Program-made: the position numbers and the translations under genes
In this document: piece by piece, positions 34,359-41,810 of the stretch
Layout of the letters: each line of letters opens with the position of its first letter
Position numbering within the stretch: the first letter of the stretch is position 1
The notes under the pieces: generated by a model
Told to the model about the DNA's origin: nothing
What the model saw: only the letters and a program-made list of their open reading frames with translations
Databases searched by the model: none
DNA from: Fen-1135 sp963705275
GTDB taxonomy: Bacteria; Desulfobacterota; Syntrophia; Syntrophales; UBA2185
Reading direction: 5' to 3'
Assembly (NCBI GenBank): GCA_963705275.1
Contig: OY970063.1
Coordinates: 2,294,001-2,358,000, forward strand
DNA length: 64,000 nucleotides

Positions 34359-35321
34359 ATGAGTTCACAGCCGATGATTTCCTTGGTCATTCCCGTTTAC
34401 AATGAGGAGGAGAACCTGCACATCCTCTTGGAGCGCATCCGCCCGGTCATGAAAGGCATGGGCAGGCCGTATGAAATAATTCTTGTCGATGATGGCAGCC
34501 GTGATAGTTCTCTCTACATACTGAAAGGCTTTGCCAGTGAACGTGAGGTGAAGGTTGTAGAGCTTGTCAGAAATTATGGACAGCACGCGGCGATCCTTGC
34601 CGGGTTTTCTGTCGTGAGAGGCGAGATTGTAATCACGTTAGATGCGGATCTCCAGAATCCCCCGGAAGAGATACCTAAACTTGTGAAAGAGATGGAAGCA
34701 GGCAGCTATGATGTGGTGGGCACAATAAGGAAAGGGCGCAAGGATTCCATGTTCAGGATCATACCGTCAAAGATTATCAACATAATCGCCAGAAAGATTA
34801 CTAAGGTCCGGATGACGGACTGGGGATGCATGCTCCGGGCCTACCGGCGCCCTGTAGTAGATCGCATGATCGCCTGCCACGAGCACGCAACGTTTATTCC
34901 GGCATTGGCGACATTTTTTGGCAAACGTGTGACCGAAATTGAGGTTGCCCACGACGAGAGGGCCGGTGGAACATCTAGTTATCCTCTGCGAAAGCTCATC
35001 AATCTTCAGTTTGACCTTGTCTCGTCATTCTCCGATCTGCCCATGAAGCTCCTTATGTACGGGGGTGTGTGTATGGCTCTTGGCGGTGTCTGTTTCGGTA
35101 TATTTCTTGCCGTTGCGAGACTGATGTATGGCGCCCTGTGGGCTGCTGAGGGTGTATTTACATTGTTTGCCATTCTGTTTGTTTTTGTGGGCCTGCAGTT
35201 CTTCGCCTTTGGCATAGTAGGGGAATACATTGGACGGATCTACAGGGAAGTGAGAAAAAGGCCTGAGTATGTAATTGAGAAGGTCCACTCATCGGAGAGC
35301 GTAAGGCAGACGACGCAATGA
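34359..35321 (+). CDS. arnC: Undecaprenyl-phosphate 4-deoxy-4-formamido-L-arabinose transferase
   Basis: The 320-residue family 2 glycosyltransferase has the domain start ISLVIPVYNEEENLHILLER, then ILVDDGSRDSS and ITLDADLQNPPEEIPKLV. Two C-terminal membrane helices follow (about residues 230-300). Length and pattern match ArnC. It transfers the formylated Ara4N from UDP to undecaprenyl phosphate at the inner face of the membrane. The ATG at 34359 follows GAGG by eight bases; the frame begins ten codons earlier. Its stop overlaps the next ATG as ATGA. Confidence 0.9.
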   Translation: MSSQPMISLVIPVYNEEENLHILLERIRPVMKGMGRPYEIILVDDGSRDSSLYILKGFASEREVKVVELVRNYGQHAAILAGFSVVRGEIVITLDADLQNPPEEIPKLVKEMEAGSYDVVGTIRKGRKDSMFRIIPSKIINIIARKITKVRMTDWGCMLRAYRRPVVDRMIACHEHATFIPALATFFGKRVTEIEVAHDERAGGTSSYPLRKLINLQFDLVSSFSDLPMKLLMYGGVCMALGGVCFGIFLAVARLMYGALWAAEGVFTLFAILFVFVGLQFFAFGIVGEYIGRIYREVRKRPEYVIEKVHSSESVRQTTQ

Positions 35322-36241
35322 GGGCCGTTGTATTTGCATACCACAATATGGGTATTTGCGGGCTTGAAGCCCTAAAGGCGGCGGGTTTTAATATAACGGC
35401 GATTATTTCTCATGAAGACGACCGCGGGGAGAATTGCTGGTTCGATTCCGTTGTCGAATGGGCAAATGAAAATCATATCGAGGTATTCTGTCCTGATAAT
35501 GTTAACACGCCTGAATGGATAGACAAGATTTCACGTCTTGATCCCGATGTGATCTTTTCCCTTTATTACCGGCTTATGCTAAGTCAGGACATCTTGAACA
35601 TGCCGGAGTCAGGTGCGTATAATCTCCATGGATCGCTTCTGCCCGCTTACCGGGGCAGGACCCCCGTAAACTGGGCTATCATAAACGGAGAGAAACAGAC
35701 CGGGGTCACGCTCCATCATATGATCGGAAAAGCCGACGCAGGCGACATCGTCGGTCAGAAGGCTGTTGGGATAGATTTTGAAGACACCGCCAGGACCGTA
35801 TATGACAAGCTCTGCGGGGCGGCGCGAGAAATGCTTGCGGAAGTCCTGCCTCTCATCAGGGAAGGCAGAGCCCCAAGGAGGCCGCAGGATCTGACGAAGG
35901 GGAGCTATTACAGCGGGCGGAGGCCGGAGGATGGGCGCATCGACTGGAACTGGCCGGCAGTGAGGATATATAATCTCATTCGGGCAGTGACTGAGCCGTA
36001 TCCGGGCGCCTTTGGCTTTTTGCCCGGAGTCGGGAAGATATTGATCTGGTGGGCCCTCCCTGACGAAGGGAAAATGATTGACCATACTCCCGGACAGATA
36101 GAGATTGGAAACAGCGAAGTATTTGTCAGAACAGGAGACGGTCGCTTAAAGCTTACAGATGTCGAGGTGGCCGGATCGAGAATGAAAGGCGACGCGGTAT
36201 TTCAATACTTGAAAAACAAGGAAGGATTAGTTTTAACATGA
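35318..36241 (+). CDS. arnA: UDP-Ara4N formyltransferase (separate ArnA N-terminal half)
   Basis: The 307-residue protein is a 10-formyl-tetrahydrofolate-dependent formyltransferase. The catalytic Asn and His lie in YNLHGSLLPAYRGRTP and the catalytic Asp in DAGDIVGQ, matching the ArnA N-terminal domain. In E. coli this domain is fused to the decarboxylase; here the two are separate genes overlapping by four bases. Both ends use ATGA overlaps, so translation is likely coupled through arnC, this gene and the next. Confidence 0.9.
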   Translation: MRAVVFAYHNMGICGLEALKAAGFNITAIISHEDDRGENCWFDSVVEWANENHIEVFCPDNVNTPEWIDKISRLDPDVIFSLYYRLMLSQDILNMPESGAYNLHGSLLPAYRGRTPVNWAIINGEKQTGVTLHHMIGKADAGDIVGQKAVGIDFEDTARTVYDKLCGAAREMLAEVLPLIREGRAPRRPQDLTKGSYYSGRRPEDGRIDWNWPAVRIYNLIRAVTEPYPGAFGFLPGVGKILIWWALPDEGKMIDHTPGQIEIGNSEVFVRTGDGRLKLTDVEVAGSRMKGDAVFQYLKNKEGLVLT

Positions 36242-37266
36242 AGATATTAATTCTTGGGGTAAACGGATTTATCGGCCATCATCTGACTAATCGGATACTC
36301 GCTCAAAAAGACTGGATCGTTTACGGCATGGACCTTGCCGATGATCGCCTCGGTGAAGCCGTGAACAATCCCCGATTCCATTTTCTTGAGGGCGATATAG
36401 CGATCAACAAAGAATGGATTGAGTATCATATTAAGAAATGCGACGTCGTGTTGCCGCTTGTGGCCATTGCGACCCCCAAACTCTATGTTGAAGACCCCAT
36501 TGGTGTCTACAATCTGGACTTTGAAATGAATCTCGGCATCGTCAAACAATGCGTGAAATACCATAAACGAGTTGTATTCCCATCCACATCCGAAGTCTAT
36601 GGGGCCTGCACCGACCCGGAATTCAAGGAGGACGAAAGTTTCCTGGTCGTCGGACCGATTCAAAAGGAGCGCTGGATATATTCATGCTGCAAGCAGCTCC
36701 TCGACCGCGTAATCTATGCCTATGGCACACGCGGTCATCTTGAATTCACGCTGTTCCGGCCGTTTAACTGGATCGGACCCCGGCTGGATTCCCTTGACGT
36801 GGCCAAAGAGGGAAGCTCCAGGGTTGTGACACAATTCATAGCTGAACTTCTTATGAAACGCCCGATTGCGCTCGTTGACGGCGGCCATCAGAAGCGGTGT
36901 TTTACGTACGTGGACGACGGCATCTCGGCCTTGATGAAGATTCTGGAAAACAGGAATGACGTATGCAAGAGCGAGATCATCAACATCGGAAATCCTGACA
37001 ATGAGTGCTCCGTGAAGGAATTAGCCAATATTCTGAAGAGCCTGTTTATGGCGCATCCGGCCCACAGGAATGACAAGGCATACTCCGATATCGTTGAGGC
37101 AACCGCAGAATCCTACTACGGCAAAGGCTATCAGGATATCTATTCCAGAAAACCGGACATCGAGAAGGCGAGAAAGCTCTTGGCTTGGAGCCCCGAGATA
37201 GGGCTCGATGACGCGCTGAGAATGACGCTGGATTCTTTCCTGGAGGAGAACAGGGGTGCCGTCTAA
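36238..37266 (+). CDS. arnA: UDP-glucuronate C4 decarboxylase (separate ArnA C-terminal half)
   Basis: The 342-residue short-chain dehydrogenase-like protein has the Rossmann motif ILGVNGFIGHHL, the PSTSEVYG block and a Tyr-Lys pair in WIYSCCKQLLDR. A late CVKELANIL-type region follows. It matches the ArnA C-terminal domain that oxidatively decarboxylates UDP-glucuronate to UDP-4-ketopentose, the first step of the pathway. It begins four bases inside the formyltransferase stop. No UDP-glucose dehydrogenase gene, needed to make the substrate, is in the window. Confidence 0.88.
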   Translation: MKILILGVNGFIGHHLTNRILAQKDWIVYGMDLADDRLGEAVNNPRFHFLEGDIAINKEWIEYHIKKCDVVLPLVAIATPKLYVEDPIGVYNLDFEMNLGIVKQCVKYHKRVVFPSTSEVYGACTDPEFKEDESFLVVGPIQKERWIYSCCKQLLDRVIYAYGTRGHLEFTLFRPFNWIGPRLDSLDVAKEGSSRVVTQFIAELLMKRPIALVDGGHQKRCFTYVDDGISALMKILENRNDVCKSEIINIGNPDNECSVKELANILKSLFMAHPAHRNDKAYSDIVEATAESYYGKGYQDIYSRKPDIEKARKLLAWSPEIGLDDALRMTLDSFLEENRGAV

Positions 37267-38134
37267 TGACAGGAACGATAAAGTACTGGGCATAAAGATA
37301 GACGTCGATACCTATCAAGGTATGAAGAACGGTGTGCCCCGTCTTCTTGACATCCTGGGAACTTATGATATCAAGGGCAGCTTCTTCCTGAGCATAGGGC
37401 CTGATGCCTCCGGCAGGGCCATGCTCCAGCTTATAAAAAATCCCCGCTTTCTGAAGAAGATGGTCAGGACCAATGCTGTCGGCCTCTATGGTCTGAGGAC
37501 AGCACTTTACGGGACACTGCTTCCTTCGCCGATGATCGCCCTCTCGTTTCCGGACATCGTGACGAAAATAATTTCCCGAGGCCATGAAGTTCAATTTCAT
37601 GCATGGGATCACAGACGCTGGCAGGACGAGGTGCAGAAGAGATCGAAGGAGTGGATACAGGATTGGTTCGAAAAAGGCATCCGAGGTTTTGCGGAGCTGA
37701 CCGGGCATAAGCCCTCGGCATTCGGGGCGCCTGCCTGGATCATCGACGACAGGGTAATGAACGTCCTCGGGGATTACCGGTTTGATTATCTGAGCTGCAC
37801 GCGCGCGGAGAAGCCGTTTATCCACGAAAAAATAGGTGTTGTGGAGATTCCGTCCGATCTTCCCTGCTTTGAGGAGGTTGGCGTTCCTGAAGGCATTTCC
37901 GCTGTCGCTTCCATTTTGAAAGACGGTGATATGCACGTATTGCCCGTGCACGCTGAAGTGGAAGGAGGCATCTGGAGCGGCCCGTTCATCGAGCTGCTCG
38001 AGCATGTGAGGAGTTCAGGCTATCGCTTCGCGACGCTTTCTGAGATACGAAAACTGTTGCCGGCAGATCAATTGACAGTGCGAAAATATAGAATGGAATT
38101 ATTGCCCGGCCGCTCGGTCCCATGCGCGGTATGA
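37256..38134 (+). CDS. arnD: 4-deoxy-4-formamido-L-arabinose-phosphoundecaprenol deformylase
   Basis: The 292-residue NodB-type deacetylase starts at GTG and overlaps the previous gene by 11 bases, with GGAGG upstream. It has the metal Asp in LGIKIDVDTYQG, then RGHEVQFHAWDHRRWQDE with metal His residues, and a late HAEVEGG segment. It removes the formyl group after transfer to the lipid carrier, which makes the transfer irreversible. With it the operon covers ArnT, B, C, A and D. Flippase subunits ArnE/ArnF are not seen. Confidence 0.9.
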   Translation: MPSNDRNDKVLGIKIDVDTYQGMKNGVPRLLDILGTYDIKGSFFLSIGPDASGRAMLQLIKNPRFLKKMVRTNAVGLYGLRTALYGTLLPSPMIALSFPDIVTKIISRGHEVQFHAWDHRRWQDEVQKRSKEWIQDWFEKGIRGFAELTGHKPSAFGAPAWIIDDRVMNVLGDYRFDYLSCTRAEKPFIHEKIGVVEIPSDLPCFEEVGVPEGISAVASILKDGDMHVLPVHAEVEGGIWSGPFIELLEHVRSSGYRFATLSEIRKLLPADQLTVRKYRMELLPGRSVPCAV

Positions 38135-38169
38135 TCTATGGAGCTCTCCTTTAGAGAAAGGCTTACGTC

Positions 38170-39927
38170 CTACTTGCCGTAATTTGGAAGCGGTTCATTG
38201 ACTGCCGGACATTCTTCTTTCACCGTCCCTCTCCGTTTTACAGCCCGCGCCGCTTCGAGGGCCTTGGCGCTCTCATTTTTTTCACAGAAACAACACGGTT
38301 CATAGGCCCAACCTAAAGCGAGCCGCTCCTCCTCTTTCTTCAGGGAAAGGAAGGTGTACATGCCGATAAGCGGTGCAATGATCCTCGTCTTCCAGCCAAA
38401 TTGTGCATAGATATCTTTCAGAAGCCCATCCGCCTTTTTGGCTATATGCGCATCGTTGCGATACCATTTCCTGATGGCCCAGACGGCGCCGGCATATGTC
38501 GAGCGTAAAGGAAATACCTCCCATGCGAAACGCTCCCGCACGTGCCGGGGATGGTCCTTATACATCTGCCATCCGTTCAAAAGCACCCGTATCAGGCGAA
38601 GAATGCTGGGGCCGTTGAACTCAAAGTCACGCTGGAATGCCTCCAGGATATACTTCTCTTCCTGTCCGCCTTTGATATGCTCGTGGCGGTAATTGAAGCG
38701 ATACTGTCCGTGAGAATCAGCGTCGGGGAATTCCGATTCCGCCAGGAGCGTTCCTTCCTGCTTGTGCTTTTCGTACAGCGGTGTCCCCGAAATCGGGGTA
38801 TAAAGCATGAACTGATGGAAAACCGTTTCGTGGCCTACCGCATAGTCGATGATCGCATCCATGTTTTCCGGTCTGTGGTTCTCCAGACCGATGATCGAGG
38901 ATCCCAGGACACGGATGCCGTGAGATTGCAGGAGCTGCACCAGGGATCGCGTATCGACACCATTGAGCTTATTGTAGTCGCTGCTATCCCCTTCGAGCCC
39001 CATCCATACCCAGCCTATGCCGAGCCTCACGAGCTGGTCGATAGTGTAGGATTGCAGGACCCGTGCGGAGCTGAATACATATATTGCCCAGCTCTTGTCG
39101 TTGGCCTCCATCAGTTCCAGGAGCCTCAAAGCCCTTTTCTTGTGGAGGAGAAAGTTCTCGTCCAGTGTAAAGAAGGATCGGACATGGAGCTTCTTTTCAA
39201 TTTGACACATGACCTCAAAAAGTTCATCCCCTGTCTCATAGAAATTAATGAAATGCCCTTTGCCGCCGAACAGCGCCGACGTTGAACAAAAGTTACATCC
39301 GACCGGGCAGCCGACGGAGGGGATCAGGATCGCTGCAGTACCGCCCGGCCTGCTTCCAAGACTGATACCCATGATCCTTGCTCCAAACCCGGAGACGGCC
39401 GTCGGGTGTTTGATGGGCGCCTTGTCATCCTGCGCGAGATATCGCTGAAACCACCGGATGCCCTCGCCGCGGACAATCAGGTCCGCGTCAATTATCTTAT
39501 CAATCCCTTCTTTGTTGGTTACATGTCCGCCGACGACAATCGTCGCGGTGGGTTGATACCGCCGGATAAGTTCGCACATCTTCTTAACCTTGCCGATATT
39601 CGGGATGATGGCGCTGATACCGATGACGTCATATGAACGATGACTGATTTCTTCGATGAAACGCTCGAGCGAGGGGAAATCCAGCATCGTACACGGGGCT
39701 TCGAGATTGGCGTGAATCATCATCAGCCCGAAGGTGCGGTGAAACATGCGCAGAGAAAACCCTCCTTGGACGCGGGTCACCTGGTTCTGATACAGCTCCA
39801 TCGGATTTATTTTGCGGCTGCCGTATTCGTCGTCACTGGCATATGGTCCGAAAACACTGGTGAGCAGGACGCGGGCGCGTTTTCCGAGAGGATGGACAGG
39901 GTGGGTATCGTGCGAACGATTGTTCAT
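38170..39927 (-). CDS. B12-binding radical SAM protein, function unknown
   Basis: The 585-residue protein has an N-terminal cobalamin-binding-like domain (about 20-185, with VIGISAIIPN and VVGGHVTN). The radical SAM core has the cluster motif CPVGCNFC near residue 215. The C-terminal region (about 430-560) contains TM-like or amphipathic helices and a Cys-rich ending PCCFCEKN. Radical SAM proteins of this type carry out methylations or ring contractions on lipids, hopanoids, cofactors or phosphonates. It is convergent with arnD and divergent from the two-component pair, so a role in envelope lipid chemistry is a reasonable guess only. The ATG follows GGAGGAG. Confidence 0.82.
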   Translation of the reverse strand: MNNRSHDTHPVHPLGKRARVLLTSVFGPYASDDEYGSRKINPMELYQNQVTRVQGGFSLRMFHRTFGLMMIHANLEAPCTMLDFPSLERFIEEISHRSYDVIGISAIIPNIGKVKKMCELIRRYQPTATIVVGGHVTNKEGIDKIIDADLIVRGEGIRWFQRYLAQDDKAPIKHPTAVSGFGARIMGISLGSRPGGTAAILIPSVGCPVGCNFCSTSALFGGKGHFINFYETGDELFEVMCQIEKKLHVRSFFTLDENFLLHKKRALRLLELMEANDKSWAIYVFSSARVLQSYTIDQLVRLGIGWVWMGLEGDSSDYNKLNGVDTRSLVQLLQSHGIRVLGSSIIGLENHRPENMDAIIDYAVGHETVFHQFMLYTPISGTPLYEKHKQEGTLLAESEFPDADSHGQYRFNYRHEHIKGGQEEKYILEAFQRDFEFNGPSILRLIRVLLNGWQMYKDHPRHVRERFAWEVFPLRSTYAGAVWAIRKWYRNDAHIAKKADGLLKDIYAQFGWKTRIIAPLIGMYTFLSLKKEEERLALGWAYEPCCFCEKNESAKALEAARAVKRRGTVKEECPAVNEPLPNYGK

Positions 39928-40011
39928 GTTACTCCTCCACAATGGGATCAATTTTCTTGTGTGAAGGCAGCTTAGGAAATATATTTACAGAAAGGAAGTT
40001 ATAAGTTAGCG

Positions 40012-40030
40012 TTTTACAATACTTTTACAA
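40012..40030. promoter_or_regulatory. Tandem TTTTACAA boxes at 11-base spacing, OmpR-type regulator site candidate
   Basis: TTTTACAA occurs at 40012-40019 and again at 40023-40030, exactly 11 bases apart, and a TTTACA also lies at 39984-39989. OmpR/PhoB-family regulators bind direct repeats at one helical turn. It sits 66 bases before the kinase gene of an OmpR-type pair and upstream of the divergent radical SAM gene. Confidence 0.5.
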
Positions 40031-40095
40031 ATGCAGGCCAAGTTCGCAACGGAGAAGGAAAATTGACGGGGATGAAAGATTCGTATAAGATATAG

Positions 40096-41106
40096 ATGAT
40101 TATGAAGCAGGCGAAATGGTTTTTCCATCCCATCTTTGTTTTTGTTCTGTCCACAGTCGCCCTCGTTTGTTCCCTCTTCCTGTATATCTACTGGTATGTG
40201 GGAATTAGCACAGGACTCAAGTCACTCTCCTATCGCTATCAGCTTGATCCAAACCAATTTGTTGAGGCCAGTCCCTGGGTTGTCATACTGGTGCTGTCGC
40301 TTCTGGTCGGTGTTATCCTGGCGGGGATTCTCATAATCTTTATTTATCACCTGAAAACCCTCCAGCTCTACCGCCTGCAGCAAACCTTCATCAACAACTT
40401 CACCCATGAGCTCAAGACTCCGGTTACCTCCCTGAAGCTTTATCTGGAGACTTTTACCAAGCACGAAATCCCCCGCGACGAGCAGTTGAAGTACATCGGC
40501 TTCATGCTCCAGGATGCGGAACGCCTTTCAAACAACATCAACAGCATATTGAATCTTGCCCGGATCGAGAGCAAGGTTTACGAGGGGGTTTTCACGAACG
40601 TCGACCTTGTGGAGCTAATTTGCGGATTCCTGGCAAGCAACCGCCACATCTTCCAGGGATGCGACATCCATTTAGAAAATCCTCCGGGAAAGGGGTTCTA
40701 TCAGCCTGTAGTCGTATCGCTGATCGAGATGCTCCTGATGAACATCCTGACCAATGCCAAAAAGTACAACATTTCGGGTAGACCAAGCGTCCGCATCACC
40801 TTCGAGGAGGGTGAGAATATCCGGCTGATCCATTTCCGCGACAACGGCATCGGCATCGAAAAGAAAGAGAGGAAAAAGATATTCAAGAAATTCTATCAGA
40901 GCCGGAACCGCACAGGGCACACGGTGGTGGGAGGAAGCGGCATCGGACTTTATCTTGCCCAGCAAATAGCGAGACTACATCAGGGAAAGATCATCGCAGA
41001 AAGCGATGGAGAGGGAAAAGGATCTGTTTTCACTTTGACATTGCCCTTAAGACCGGAAAGTAAAAAGCATGAAGGATCTTCCGCAAAAGCGCATTCTCAT
41101 AATTGA
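40096..41106 (+). CDS. Two-component sensor histidine kinase
   Basis: The 336-residue kinase has two membrane helices (about 9-33 and 61-84) with a short periplasmic loop of about 27 residues and no clear HAMP. The core shows NFTHELKTPVTSLKLYLET with phosphorylated His104, the N-box LMNILTNAKKYN, FRDNGIGIEKKER and GGSGIGLYLAQQ. The small loop suggests it senses something within the membrane or lipid head groups rather than a large periplasmic ligand. It overlaps the regulator gene by 38 bases. It lies beside the arn operon, where PmrB-like kinases would be expected, but it is not a clear PmrB match. Confidence 0.88.
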   Translation: MIMKQAKWFFHPIFVFVLSTVALVCSLFLYIYWYVGISTGLKSLSYRYQLDPNQFVEASPWVVILVLSLLVGVILAGILIIFIYHLKTLQLYRLQQTFINNFTHELKTPVTSLKLYLETFTKHEIPRDEQLKYIGFMLQDAERLSNNINSILNLARIESKVYEGVFTNVDLVELICGFLASNRHIFQGCDIHLENPPGKGFYQPVVVSLIEMLLMNILTNAKKYNISGRPSVRITFEEGENIRLIHFRDNGIGIEKKERKKIFKKFYQSRNRTGHTVVGGSGIGLYLAQQIARLHQGKIIAESDGEGKGSVFTLTLPLRPESKKHEGSSAKAHSHN

Positions 41107-41794
41107 GGACGATGAGCATATCGCCCAGGGGCTGAAATTGAATCTCTCCCTTCAGGGATATGAGGTGTCGATCGCCGGCGAGGGAACAACGGGGCTTCGG
41201 ATGTGGAAAGAGTGGAATCCCCACCTCATCGTTCTCGATATCATGCTCCCCGGTTTGGACGGCCTGTCGGTTCTTCAGCACATACGTATGGAAGATGAAA
41301 AGCTTCCCGTCCTTATCCTCTCGGCCAAAGGCGGCCATGACGACAAGGTCAAGGGATTTTCTTACGGCGTTGATGACTACCTCGCCAAGCCTTTTGACCT
41401 GGAGGAGTTTCTGCTGCGTATCGAGCGCCTCATGAAAAGATCCTCCTGGAGCCGTACAGCCAATGATGGGCTGGAAGCACAAGAATCAAAGAATACGTAT
41501 GTATTTGGGAGCAACACGATTGACTTCGAAACTATGACCGCGCAGGGTACACATGGTACAATTCACCTGACAGACCAGGAAGTGAGGTTACTCAAGATAT
41601 TCATCGCAAACCGGGGGAAACCCTTGTCACGCAAGGTCCTGCTGGAAGTAGGCTGGGGGTATTCCGGCGAGACGACGACACGCACGGTTGATAACTTCAT
41701 CGTGCGTCTGAGGAAGTACTTTGAAAACGAACCGGAAAATCCGGTCTACTTCAAGAGCATCCGCTCCATCGGGTATATCTTCGATCACCAGTGA
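41069..41794 (+). CDS. OmpR-family response regulator
   Basis: The 241-residue protein has a receiver domain (LIIEDDEHIAQGLK, phosphorylated Asp57 in IVLDIMLPGLDG, Lys near GVDDYLAKPFDLEE). The winged-helix DNA-binding domain has LTDQEVRLLKIFIANRGKPLSR and a late RTVDNFIVRLRKYFE, with FKSIRSIGYIF at the end. It starts 38 bases before the kinase stop, so the two are translationally linked. Likely targets are its own promoter, the radical SAM gene and the arn operon (inference). Confidence 0.9.
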   Translation: MKDLPQKRILIIEDDEHIAQGLKLNLSLQGYEVSIAGEGTTGLRMWKEWNPHLIVLDIMLPGLDGLSVLQHIRMEDEKLPVLILSAKGGHDDKVKGFSYGVDDYLAKPFDLEEFLLRIERLMKRSSWSRTANDGLEAQESKNTYVFGSNTIDFETMTAQGTHGTIHLTDQEVRLLKIFIANRGKPLSRKVLLEVGWGYSGETTTRTVDNFIVRLRKYFENEPENPVYFKSIRSIGYIFDHQ

Positions 41795-41810
41795 CCAAAC
41801 CCATTCGAAC

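Noticed and set aside
37046..38005. A 319-codon open frame on the minus strand
   Set aside because: It lies opposite arnD and the end of the arnA decarboxylase, whose conserved motifs are unambiguous. The antisense translation is rich in Arg, Pro and His with no recognisable domain.
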